Positions 15,248 through 22,478 of a DNA stretch of 64,000 bases are shown in pieces. Both the position numbers and the translations under genes were made by a program. Source of the stretch: Muribaculum gordoncarteri. Its GTDB lineage: Bacteria; Bacteroidota; Bacteroidia; Bacteroidales; Muribaculaceae. Positions within the stretch are counted from its first letter, which is position 1; each line of letters starts with the position of its first letter. The notes under the pieces were generated by a model. That model saw only the letters and a list, made by a program, of their open reading frames with translations. It was not told where the DNA came from and ran no database searches. The stretch covers positions 1,922,001-1,986,000 of the forward strand of contig NZ_CP039393.1 in assembly GCF_004803695.1 (NCBI RefSeq), read 5' to 3'.

Positions 15248-16204
15248 CTATAACCGAAAGCCGTTCTTCTTTTTCGGTGGCTGGGTGTGCGTCTCTCTTA
15301 CGGACTGGACTTGCCTGTTTCTTTCAGCCTGTTTCTGTAGGTATTCGTTCAAGTCCTTGCATCCGCTGTAGGTCTGCGAAGCGTCACGGATGTATAAGTC
15401 TCTGCCGTATTCCATACGGATTTGCCGGAGTGCTTCCATCCCTGCACGGTCATTGTCAAAGAAACAATGTATGCGCTCGTAACTACCCAACGGATAGAGA
15501 GCCTTGCTCACATTCGATACAGAGTTCAATACCATATAATCTTGTCTGTCCAGTTCGGGAAATTTCGGGCAATTTTCCAATCTCAAAGTAAGAAATGAAA
15601 GATAGTCCATAAATCCCTCGAACACATAACAGGTATTCCTTGCTTTCCCCGACTGTCTGATATGGGAGATTTCCTTTGGGGCGATGCAGCCCTTGAAATA
15701 ACGGTTACGAATCTCATAGCCGCCCGATATGTTTGGAAAGGCAATGGCGAAATACCGTTTGCCGTTGTTGGTGAAATGAGCTTCGCGGCATTCTCTTTTC
15801 GCCAGTTCCGTGTTTATTCCCCTTTCCTGCAAATAGGAGAGCAGGGCAGGAGAAGAAAGCGGTACAATCTCCAGTTGTTGAAAACGTGGCTCGGAAGATG
15901 ACTGCTTGCCAAAAGAGAAAGAATCAGGACGGATATGTGGTGTCTGTTCTGCTATGCGTTCTAATATATAAGGTATATGGTCGGTAGCATATAAGTGTGA
16001 AGCCAGTTCGATGATGCCGCCGCCTTTGCCGAGTGCAAAATCATACCATTGGTTGCGCTCGGTATTTACCTTGAACGAGGCTTCGGTTTCTTCCCTTAAC
16101 GGTGATTTATACCATAGGTTGATACCCTGTTGTTTGACGGGAGAATATCCCAAACTGTGCAGATAATCCGCTATCCTGATTTGCTTGGCTGTCTGTATAT
16201 CCAT
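15248..16204 (-). CDS. Toprim/CHC2-type DNA primase of the element
   Basis: 318 residues; I choose ATG 16204 (MDIQTAKQIRIADYLHSLGY), the usual start of this Bacteroides family, over ATG 16261. The N-terminal part resembles the zinc-binding primase domain region (LWYKSPLREETEASFKVN, DFALGKGGGIIEL) but lacks obvious zinc Cys. The Toprim core shows VFEGFMDYLSFL with the catalytic Glu and HCFFDNDRAGMEA with Asp pair. It would prime replication of the excised circle, working with the RepA-like ATPase upstream. Confidence 0.85.
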   Translation of the reverse strand: MDIQTAKQIRIADYLHSLGYSPVKQQGINLWYKSPLREETEASFKVNTERNQWYDFALGKGGGIIELASHLYATDHIPYILERIAEQTPHIRPDSFSFGKQSSSEPRFQQLEIVPLSSPALLSYLQERGINTELAKRECREAHFTNNGKRYFAIAFPNISGGYEIRNRYFKGCIAPKEISHIRQSGKARNTCYVFEGFMDYLSFLTLRLENCPKFPELDRQDYMVLNSVSNVSKALYPLGSYERIHCFFDNDRAGMEALRQIRMEYGRDLYIRDASQTYSGCKDLNEYLQKQAERNRQVQSVRETHTQPPKKKNGFRL

Positions 16205-16283
16205 AAGATAATTGTTTGAGTAGTTAATGAATTGATTTATTTTTCTTTTCGCCCGTACCATTTTAAGAAGTACGGTCTATATA

Positions 16284-16403
16284 ACCACTTCACTAAATTG
16301 TCGTATATATAGAGTACGGCAATAAAGTGAAGCGGTTTATCCATTCCTTGCATCACTTCGCTTTATCCTTAATATATAGACCCACAGAATAAAGTGAAGC
16401 GAG
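16284..16403. repeat. Iteron-like repeats between repA-like and primase genes
   Basis: Two direct repeats share TATATAGA, seven variable bases, then AATAAAGTGAAGCG (16306-16334 and 16373-16401). Two inverted relatives lie at 16284-16296 (ACCACTTCACTAA) and 16352-16368 (CACTTCGCTTTAT core). The 212-base gap 16205-16416 holds no gene other than the alternative primase start. Repeats of this kind next to a RepA-like ATPase suggest an origin of replication for the circular form. Confidence 0.5.
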
Positions 16404-16416
16404 TGCAGGTAACGGG

Positions 16417-17499
16417 TTAATAGTGGAAGTCGGGCATGAATGTGTATTTTCTGCCGTTCTCCTGCACTATCATCCGTTTGTTGCGAAGCATGGTGATGAG
16501 CGGTACCGCCTTTTGATGGTTCAGCTTTACACCTATTGACGTATAGCTTTTGATTAAGGCATCTTCCAGTTCCTTGTAACCGTATTCCTCTTTCAGCCCG
16601 AAAACGGCTTCCAATGCGATACGGTGCTGCTGCTCGGTAATATGCCTGTAAGGGTCGAACTTTTCCTCTTCCGGTCTTCCCGGTTTCTTCGCTTCGGGTT
16701 TGTAACCCTCTATGAGTTCAGGCAAGGCACTGTCATTGATACGAAAGGCAAAAGGCTCGAAATCCATTGCCCGGATGTGCATGGCTGAAACATTGCTTAT
16801 ATCTCCGTTGCTTTTGTCTTTTTCCACCAGCAATACGGTTTCCGCCTTATTGTTCAACTCCGTGCCGATATGCCCTCTCGCATTCTCATCCCCTTTGTTC
16901 TGGTGCAGTATCGTATGGATATGTATCTGCCTGTCGTCCGTCCACTGCATCAGTTTGGATATGATGCGTGTGGATTCGCCGGGGCTGTTGATGTCATATA
17001 CCATGTCACGGATGCCGTCTATGATTACAAGACCAATGTCGGGCGTATTATAGATAGCCTGTTCGACAATCTTTATACGCTGCTCAGGTGTGTATTTTCT
17101 CAAGGCGAGAAACTCAAGGTTCTCATTATCCCTGTCATCAGGCAAGCCTGCCATCCGTAAAATACGTTTCATGACTTTCAGACAATGATAAGGACTTTGC
17201 TCCGTATCAACATAAAGCACTTTCCGCTTCCCGTCGGAGAGTTCCGCTACATACCGCAACACTGTGCCATTCTTCAATGCAGCGGCTACGATAGCCGAAA
17301 CATTGAATGTCTTTTTACTTTTGGCTTTGCCGATGGATGCACTGAAATTGCCCAATGTCCCAATGACAGAACCATGCACTTTGAGGATTTCAGGTGCTTT
17401 CTCATAACTTTTCGACAGACTCAAACGTGAGGCTTGCCAAAGGATTACGGCTTCTTCTGCCGATATGTCCTTAAACTCTTTCATATAGTCCATAGCCAT
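16417..17499 (-). CDS. RepA-like AAA_25 ATPase
   Basis: 360 residues. An RecA-fold region has a degenerate Walker A (ASIGKAKSKKTFNV, about 54-67), an acidic KVLYVDTEQS, Walker B IGLVIIDGIRD and a motif HTILHQNKGDENARGHIGTE, as in RepA/KaiC-like helicase loaders of Bacteroidales mobilizable elements (AAA_25). The C-terminal 90 residues look like a winged helix. It is expected to unwind or load replication proteins at the element origin. It starts 8 bp after the DUF3853 gene and precedes the primase. Confidence 0.82.
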   Translation of the reverse strand: MAMDYMKEFKDISAEEAVILWQASRLSLSKSYEKAPEILKVHGSVIGTLGNFSASIGKAKSKKTFNVSAIVAAALKNGTVLRYVAELSDGKRKVLYVDTEQSPYHCLKVMKRILRMAGLPDDRDNENLEFLALRKYTPEQRIKIVEQAIYNTPDIGLVIIDGIRDMVYDINSPGESTRIISKLMQWTDDRQIHIHTILHQNKGDENARGHIGTELNNKAETVLLVEKDKSNGDISNVSAMHIRAMDFEPFAFRINDSALPELIEGYKPEAKKPGRPEEEKFDPYRHITEQQHRIALEAVFGLKEEYGYKELEDALIKSYTSIGVKLNHQKAVPLITMLRNKRMIVQENGRKYTFMPDFHY

Positions 17500-17507
17500 T
17501 CCTCCCG

Positions 17508-17816
17508 TTATTTCCGTCCTCCGGTTTTCTTTCCTGCCAGTTCAAGGGCAAGCTCCACATCCACGATAATCTTGCGTCCTATCTGGGTGATGGCTTTGTC
17601 AATCTTTCCGCTTTTCTTGATGCGGTTGGCGGTTGGCAGGCTGCACCCAAATAGTTTGGCTATGCCCAGTATTCCGTACACATACTTTCTTTCTGTGTCC
17701 GTAACGGGTCGTGGTTGCACTTCCACTTGATGGGAAGCGTGTTTGCTCAGGAATATGAACTCTTCGCCTGTCATCTGCCAGACGGGTTTTAATAATAACT
17801 CTTGAAGATTTGTCAT
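17508..17816 (-). CDS. DUF3853-type helix-turn-helix protein
   Basis: 102 residues. The middle YVYGILGIAKLFGCSLPTAN with RIKKSGKIDKAITQIGRKII is a helix-turn-helix plus wing typical of DUF3853 proteins that precede repA in NBU-type elements. It probably regulates repA-primase expression or excision. A -7-like box TAATTTTG lies at 17886-17893 on the minus strand. It is the counterpart of the HTH protein at 9584-9826. Confidence 0.78.
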   Translation of the reverse strand: MTNLQELLLKPVWQMTGEEFIFLSKHASHQVEVQPRPVTDTERKYVYGILGIAKLFGCSLPTANRIKKSGKIDKAITQIGRKIIVDVELALELAGKKTGGRK

Positions 17817-17967
17817 CGTTCAATCTATTTAGCCGTTAAACAATCAGCCCTGCGCACTGGCTGTTATCTCTGTTCTCGAACGATGCAAAATTAGGTAGGG
17901 GCGTGAGTGGTAAGGATGTGGTTGGTGTAAATGGAATATCCTGTTATTTCTCTGAATATCAGATAAT

Positions 17968-18000
17968 AAAAATACCACTCAAAAATTAATTTGAGTGGTA
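17968..18000 (-). terminator. Rho-independent terminator after the 18-kb gene
   Basis: Perfect 11-bp arms TACCACTCAAA (17973-17983) and TTTGAGTGGTA (17990-18000) around a 6-base loop; on the minus strand the stem is followed by five T. It separates the gene ending at 18040 from the DUF3853-repA-primase operon. Confidence 0.75.
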
Positions 18001-18039
18001 AAAGTGGTAATTTCGTAAAATGTCAGGACATATTACGGA

Positions 18040-19065
18040 TTATCGGAATATTGCGTCCATTTCTTTGGCGAACTTTTGGTTACTGTCACTTGGAAAATCC
18101 GACACCGGTTCCTTGTACTTTGACTTGTAGTAGTTCTCGTCAATATCCAACTGTTTCAGGATTGTATTCTTCCATTTATCCCTGTCTTGTTTGGGCAGTC
18201 TTTCACTCATCAGGAATATCAGGTAACACACCCGTATCTTTTCCCTTGCCTTGATTTTTAATCCCTTTTCACAGGAGGATAGGTTCATGTTGGCATAGAA
18301 GTCGTGTGTTGTAATATCTTCAAACTGTTCCCCCACACAGACTTTATGAATAAGCGAAAGTAATTCTGCATCGAAATATTCGGGTTGCTCCTTTGGCGCA
18401 TCCTGCTGTTTCTCTTGCTTGCTCGTTTCATCCGGCTTGTCTTTTGCTACGGGAATATATTTTGCTAATATTTCCATAAAATGGAAACTCAATTTATAAA
18501 TATCTCCGCAACAGTTCTCAATATATTGGAGAGATTCCTTTCTTGCCTGCCTTTCCAATTCATAAAGCCTGTCCAGTTCTTCTTTTTCCTTCTCATATTC
18601 AGCCTTGCAGCGTTCATACTCCTTTTCGGCTTGCTTTTCTTCTGCTGCCGTATGTACCCTGTAGCCAATGGAATCATACCTGTTGTATGCTTCATTCAAA
18701 GGCTTGCTTAATTTTTGTGTAACCTCCAATTGTGCCTTTATATCAGCGTCATATCTGCCTGCGAAGTTGTAGCATACACGAGAAATTACCTCGTTATCAA
18801 ACAATGGATGTTTTTCGTAAATCAGTATGTTTTTCTCTATTTCGGTTCTCAGGCTGTTGAGAACTAGAGTATATTGTTCCTTCGGTTTGTCAAGCACCAG
18901 TTCAAGGATGGCGGCTTCGAAAGCTTTTGTGTCATTGTATTGCTTGTAGAAGTCCGTGATGAATTTCTGCCTGTCAAAAGAGAAAGTATGGCTGATTATA
19001 AAGTCGCTGTATATCCGATTGAGTTCACCATATTTGGGAATCATAATCTGTATTTCTCCTGCCAT
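18040..19065 (-). CDS. Element-linked unknown (fused form), coiled-coil protein
   Basis: 341 residues from ATG 19065. Residues about 105-180 are Lys/Glu-rich and form a likely coiled coil (EKEYERCKAEYEKEKEELDR). The C-terminal third has the pattern VC..QF....DF...MNL...K...R.CYL...W...L...YY shared with the product of 10058-10471, and the N-terminal part resembles 10464-11093. In this element the two halves are one gene. It lies between the DUF1016 nuclease (11 bp away) and the DUF3853 gene. No enzyme motif or membrane segment is visible. Confidence 0.6.
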   Translation of the reverse strand: MAGEIQIMIPKYGELNRIYSDFIISHTFSFDRQKFITDFYKQYNDTKAFEAAILELVLDKPKEQYTLVLNSLRTEIEKNILIYEKHPLFDNEVISRVCYNFAGRYDADIKAQLEVTQKLSKPLNEAYNRYDSIGYRVHTAAEEKQAEKEYERCKAEYEKEKEELDRLYELERQARKESLQYIENCCGDIYKLSFHFMEILAKYIPVAKDKPDETSKQEKQQDAPKEQPEYFDAELLSLIHKVCVGEQFEDITTHDFYANMNLSSCEKGLKIKAREKIRVCYLIFLMSERLPKQDRDKWKNTILKQLDIDENYYKSKYKEPVSDFPSDSNQKFAKEMDAIFR

Positions 19066-19076
19066 ATACGCTTAGT

Positions 19077-20366
19077 TTACGGGTTCTTATCTTTATCAAG
19101 AAAGGAAGTCAGTTCTTCCTCCACTTCCTCTATACTTGGCAGAGCCGATTTTAAGTTTTCAGGTATAGCCTTGCTCAACTGGTAATCGCTGATGCCTATC
19201 GGCTGGTCGTAGCCTGTCAATGCGTATTGCGCTACAACTTCGTCTTTCCCCTTGCACAGCAACAACCCGATAGTCTTGTTGTCATGCTCTCCCCTCAGTT
19301 TATCATCCACTACATTGATGTAGAAGTTCAGTTGTCCCGCATACTCCGGTTTGAATGGGGTAGCCTTTAATTCTACTACAATGTATGCGTGTAAGGGAAT
19401 GGAATACAGAATCAAGTCTGCATAGAAATCGCTGTTACCAATTTGAAAATGCTTCTGTCGGGCAACGAAAGCAAAGCCATTTCCCATTTCCAGCAAGTAA
19501 CGTGTGACGTGCTTAACCAGTTGTTCTTCTATGTCCCTTTCGTCCGCCTTTTCCTTAGTTCCAGCCAAGTCAAAGATGTATGGGTCTTTTAGAAGGTAAT
19601 TGGCAAGGTCGCTTTGCGGTGCAGGAAGCGTGGCTGTGAAATTGTTAATCTTGTTGTTGCTGATTTGTCTGCTATACAGATTGGTTTCAATTTGTATTTT
19701 AAGAACATTGCTGCTCCAGCCCATTTCCACGGACTGTTTCATGTACCAATAGCTTACACCCAATGGAAGCGAACTGTTAAGCATAATCACATGGCTTGCC
19801 CAATTGGTTCTTGCAACAGGTGATGCCATAAATATGTTTTCTATATCCTTAATTTCCATACGGTAAATGTCGGATACGGTTTTGGCAACATTATGAATTT
19901 GTGCAAGAGGTTCTTGCGTGATTATAATTTCTTTGTTATCAACGGATTGAATTTGCGCAAGAGGCTCTTGCGTAAATTGCACATCGTTTAAGTAGCGTAC
20001 TTCGTCTGCAATTTTTTCCACGCTTGGAGCTATCAGCTTTGCGTCCGTTTCAATGAAATTCTGTAATGTCCTTAAAGGATACGCCTTTGCAAACTGACAC
20101 ATATAGGTAAGGTTGCGTTCCGAATAGCCTTTCTTTTCAGGGAAATTCAGCCGGATAGCCTTTGCCAACTGTTTGATGGTTTTGCTTCCCCATCCGTGCA
20201 GTTGCTGATGATAGAGAATATAGTTGCCCATTTTCCAGTAGTGGAACAACATTTGCGCATTGGCTGCGGTAATCAGCCGTACTTGCGCCTGTTGTATTTC
20301 TGAACCGACAGCATTTATAAATGCGTCAAAGTTCGTCTTTTCTATGTTATGTCCGTTGTTGTTCAT
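19077..20366 (-). CDS. DUF1016 / YhcG-type PDDEXK nuclease domain protein
   Basis: 429 residues. The N-terminal DUF1016_N region has GSEIQQAQVRLITAANAQML, WKMGNYILYHQ and FPEKKGYSERNLTYMCQFAK. The C-terminal PD-(D/E)XK domain has GNSDFYADLILYSIPLHAYI followed by VVELKAT, giving the D...E-x-K catalytic set. Family members are predicted nucleases linked with Holliday-junction-type and restriction-like activities and are common cargo on mobile DNA. Between the two domains there is a short duplicated stretch (QEPLAQIQSVDNKEIIITQE followed by PLAQIHNV). The gene starts downstream of the integrase and could serve defence or element stability. Confidence 0.85.
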   Translation of the reverse strand: MNNNGHNIEKTNFDAFINAVGSEIQQAQVRLITAANAQMLFHYWKMGNYILYHQQLHGWGSKTIKQLAKAIRLNFPEKKGYSERNLTYMCQFAKAYPLRTLQNFIETDAKLIAPSVEKIADEVRYLNDVQFTQEPLAQIQSVDNKEIIITQEPLAQIHNVAKTVSDIYRMEIKDIENIFMASPVARTNWASHVIMLNSSLPLGVSYWYMKQSVEMGWSSNVLKIQIETNLYSRQISNNKINNFTATLPAPQSDLANYLLKDPYIFDLAGTKEKADERDIEEQLVKHVTRYLLEMGNGFAFVARQKHFQIGNSDFYADLILYSIPLHAYIVVELKATPFKPEYAGQLNFYINVVDDKLRGEHDNKTIGLLLCKGKDEVVAQYALTGYDQPIGISDYQLSKAIPENLKSALPSIEEVEEELTSFLDKDKNP

Positions 20367-20431
20367 CTTATGATATTTTCAGAATACAAATATACTTCAA
20401 TGGTGGTAATCCATGAAACTAATTGATACTT

Positions 20432-21715
20432 TTATAGTTGATTAAACTTGTTCATGGCGTTTGCCCTGATGTCATCCGCTATGTCAATATAGGGTTTCAT
20501 GGCTTTGTAATCACTGTGTCCAGTCCATTTCATAACCACCGGTGCCGGAATTCCGAGTGCCAACGCATTACAGATGAAAGTCTTTCTTCCGGCATGGGTA
20601 CTTAACAATGCGTATTTGGGTGTGACTTCATCTATGCGCTCATTTCCCTTGTAGTAGGTTTCCCGTACAGGCTCGTTGATTTCCGCCAGTTCACCCAGTT
20701 CTTTCAGATAATCGTTCATCTTCTGATTACTGATGACGGGCAATGCCATGTGGTTCTCGAAATGAACATCCTTGTATTTTTCAAGAATGGCTTTGCTGTG
20801 GTCGTTCAGTTCGATTATCAGGCTATCCGCAGTCTTGACTGTGGTGACTTCAATGTGGTCGGGCTTAATATCACTTCTTTTCAAGTTACGGACATCCGAA
20901 TATCGTAAGCTCGTGAAGCAACAGAACAGAAAGACATCCCTGACACGTTCCAAATACTGCTTGTCATGCGGTATTTGATAATCTTTCAGCTTGTTCAGTT
21001 CATCCCATGTCAGGAATATTACCTTTTTAGGGGTTGTTTTCAATTTGGGCTTGAATGCGTCGTATGCAATGTTCTGATGATGCCCTTTTTTGAAGCTCCA
21101 ACGCAGGAACCATTTGAGAAATCCCATTTGTTTACCGATGGTGCTGTTTCTCATGTCCTTTTTGTCACGCAAGAAATTGACATACTCATTTAGCCCGAAT
21201 TCGTTGAAGTATTCAAAGGTTACATCCTCCTTGAACTCTTTGAGGTGATTTCTTACCGCTGCAAATTTCTCGTATGTGGATGCCGTCCAATTATTCTGGT
21301 TGCCACACTCTTTTACAAACTCATCAAACACTTCCCAAAAACTAATCTGTGCTTCTTCCTGTTGTTCTTCACTGCTGTCTTTCATCCGCAGATTGAACGC
21401 ATCCTTTAGCTGTTGGGTGGTGGGTATGGTTTCCTGCACCTCAAACTCCTTGAACACGTTTTGCATTTCGGCATAGTATTTCAGCAAGTCTGCATTGATT
21501 TCGGATGCGCTTTGTTTCAGCTTGTTGGTGCATCCGTTCTTTACCCGTTGTTTGTCGGCATCCCATTTGGCTACGTCAATCCGGTAGCCTGTTGTAAACT
21601 CGATGCGTTGGCTTGCGTATATGACACGCATACGGATAGGCACGTTCTCTACGATTGGCACACCGTTCTTCGTCCGGCTCTCCAATGCAAAAATGATGTT
21701 ACGTTTGATATTCAT
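20432..21715 (-). CDS. NBU-type tyrosine integrase
   Basis: 427 residues from ATG 21715 (MNIKRNIIFALESRTKNGVP); an in-frame start at 21772 is less likely. The N-terminal arm-binding domain, the SAM-like domain (about 125-215) and the catalytic domain are present: Arg in CFTSLRYSDVRNL, Lys region, STHAGRKTFICNALALG for H-x-x-R, and WTGHSDYKAMKPYIDI with His and Tyr. It is the outermost gene and lies 160 bp from the tRNA-Ser-like attachment core, the normal arrangement for integrases of the NBU1 group, which insert into tRNA 3' ends. Confidence 0.9.
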   Translation of the reverse strand: MNIKRNIIFALESRTKNGVPIVENVPIRMRVIYASQRIEFTTGYRIDVAKWDADKQRVKNGCTNKLKQSASEINADLLKYYAEMQNVFKEFEVQETIPTTQQLKDAFNLRMKDSSEEQQEEAQISFWEVFDEFVKECGNQNNWTASTYEKFAAVRNHLKEFKEDVTFEYFNEFGLNEYVNFLRDKKDMRNSTIGKQMGFLKWFLRWSFKKGHHQNIAYDAFKPKLKTTPKKVIFLTWDELNKLKDYQIPHDKQYLERVRDVFLFCCFTSLRYSDVRNLKRSDIKPDHIEVTTVKTADSLIIELNDHSKAILEKYKDVHFENHMALPVISNQKMNDYLKELGELAEINEPVRETYYKGNERIDEVTPKYALLSTHAGRKTFICNALALGIPAPVVMKWTGHSDYKAMKPYIDIADDIRANAMNKFNQL

Positions 21716-21874
21716 AATTGGGTGCGTTTGAAATTCTACACCCAAATATACACCCAAAAATTGAAATAGCAAAAGGCATTTAGAAAGATTTAGATTTACT
21801 TTGCATTGTATATAATATATGATTATCAGTGATTTGCAATTTTATGATATTTTCTGAAAGCATAGGTTCTGGAG

Positions 21875-21889
21875 CCTCTCTCTCCGCCA
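21875..21889 (+). other. Attachment-site core matching a tRNA-Ser 3' end
   Basis: CCTCTCTCTCCGCCA reads as the 3' part of a tRNA-Ser T-arm and acceptor stem. The bases before it (GGTTCTGGAG) do not complete a T-arm, so the tRNA gene is not intact here. A perfect terminator follows at once, as after a tRNA gene. This fits the right attachment site of the element, with the rest of the tRNA left at the other end. No second copy was noticed in the window. Confidence 0.5.
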
Positions 21890-21899
21890 CCACAACCCC

Positions 21900-21936
21900 A
21901 AGTCCTTGCAAGCAACCCTTGCAAGGACTTCTTTTT
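21900..21936 (+). terminator. Strong rho-independent terminator beside the attachment site
   Basis: Perfect 13-bp arms AAGTCCTTGCAAG (21900-21912) and CTTGCAAGGACTT (21918-21930) with a 5-base loop, followed by C and six T. It probably belonged to the tRNA transcription unit into which the element inserted. Confidence 0.85.
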
Positions 21937-21961
21937 TGCGGGTCGCCGCCCCACCCGGTAG

Positions 21962-21981
21962 GGACGCGATACATCGCGTCC
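21962..21981. repeat. REP-like palindrome, copy 1
   Basis: Arms GGACGCGAT and ATCGCGTCC separated by two bases. The same palindrome recurs at 22130-22149 and 25176-25195, flanked by similar GTAGGGA/TGCGGA sequence. The 763-base gap 21716-22478 contains this, the attachment core, a terminator and the repeats below, but no gene I can support. Confidence 0.75.
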
Positions 21982-22052
21982 GCATCAACAACACGTAACT
22001 TTTGCGCCCGAATAAACCGCGAATAACATTTTATGGATGCGTTGACTCTGAG

Positions 22053-22114
22053 GCAAATTACTTGCGGATATATCGACAATGGGGGCAAATTATTTGCGGA
22101 TATGTCGATAATGG
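22053..22114. repeat. Tandem pair of about 31 bp
   Basis: GCAAATTACTTGCGGATATA (from 22053) and GCAAATTATTTGCGGATATG (from 22085) each continue TCGA(C/T)AATGG. A third, degenerate unit runs straight into the palindrome at 22130. Similar sequence (GGGGCAAAATTATTTGCGGA) precedes the copy at 25176. Confidence 0.65.
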
Positions 22115-22120
22115 TAATTT

Positions 22121-22257
22121 ATTATTTGCGGACGCGATGTATCGCGTCCCTACGTTTGCGGTGTCGGAGCAGCTTGTCGAGGGGGCTTCGGCCGGGTTTT
22201 GACGGGGGATTGGGTGCCGAAGTCGGAAGTTGGGCGCATGCGGAATGAACCGGCTGC
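22121..22257. repeat. 137-bp dispersed repeat, copy A
   Basis: By direct reading this is identical to 25167-25303 except at two positions. It begins ATTATTTGCGGACGCGATGT, contains the palindrome and ends at CGGCTGC. In copy B the same sequence codes for the C-terminus of a protein; here no matching upstream coding part is present, so this is either a truncated remnant of that gene or a free repeat. Confidence 0.85.
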
Positions 22258-22478
22258 CATTCTTTTTGACTCGTGCAGACAGGCACCATTTACACTTTTT
22301 TTATTCATAAAAGGGAATTTTAAACCCTGCAAAGTCATTGCCATTCAAATAACTGCAAGCATTTCAGCATACTTTTTTGCAATTAGTCCTAACTTTTGCG
22401 GGTCAGCGCATCCTCACTGAATTACGACTGGAAATCATCCCCAACGCCTAACCACAAAATAATCACGGGAATTTTCGG

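Larger units (their letters stand above)
6395..21889 (-). mobile_element. Composite integrative mobilizable element
   Basis: Every confident gene in this span is on the minus strand and belongs to mobile-element functions: relaxase and MobA (7.0-8.8 kb), two helix-turn-helix proteins, tandem tyrosine recombinases (12.7-15.0 kb), primase and RepA-like ATPase (15.2-17.5 kb), and an NBU-type integrase (20.4-21.7 kb). The right end is set by a 15-bp tRNA-Ser-like 3' end at 21875-21889. The left end is not proven; it lies between 6345 and 6394 or beyond. The order integrase, unknown protein, HTH occurs twice, which suggests that two elements are joined or that one interrupts the other, with a seam near 15.05-15.25 kb and perhaps another near 9.5 kb. 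No conjugation (Tra) genes are present, so transfer would need a helper. Confidence 0.65.

Noticed and set aside
21860-21890. Complete tRNA-Ser gene at the attachment site
   Set aside because: Only the 3' acceptor part fits; no D-arm, anticodon arm or proper T-arm can be formed from the upstream sequence.
22150-22344. Minus-strand frame across the 137-bp repeat
   Set aside because: It reads the repeat in a different frame from the DUF6291-like gene and has no recognisable product; more likely chance coding in repeat DNA.
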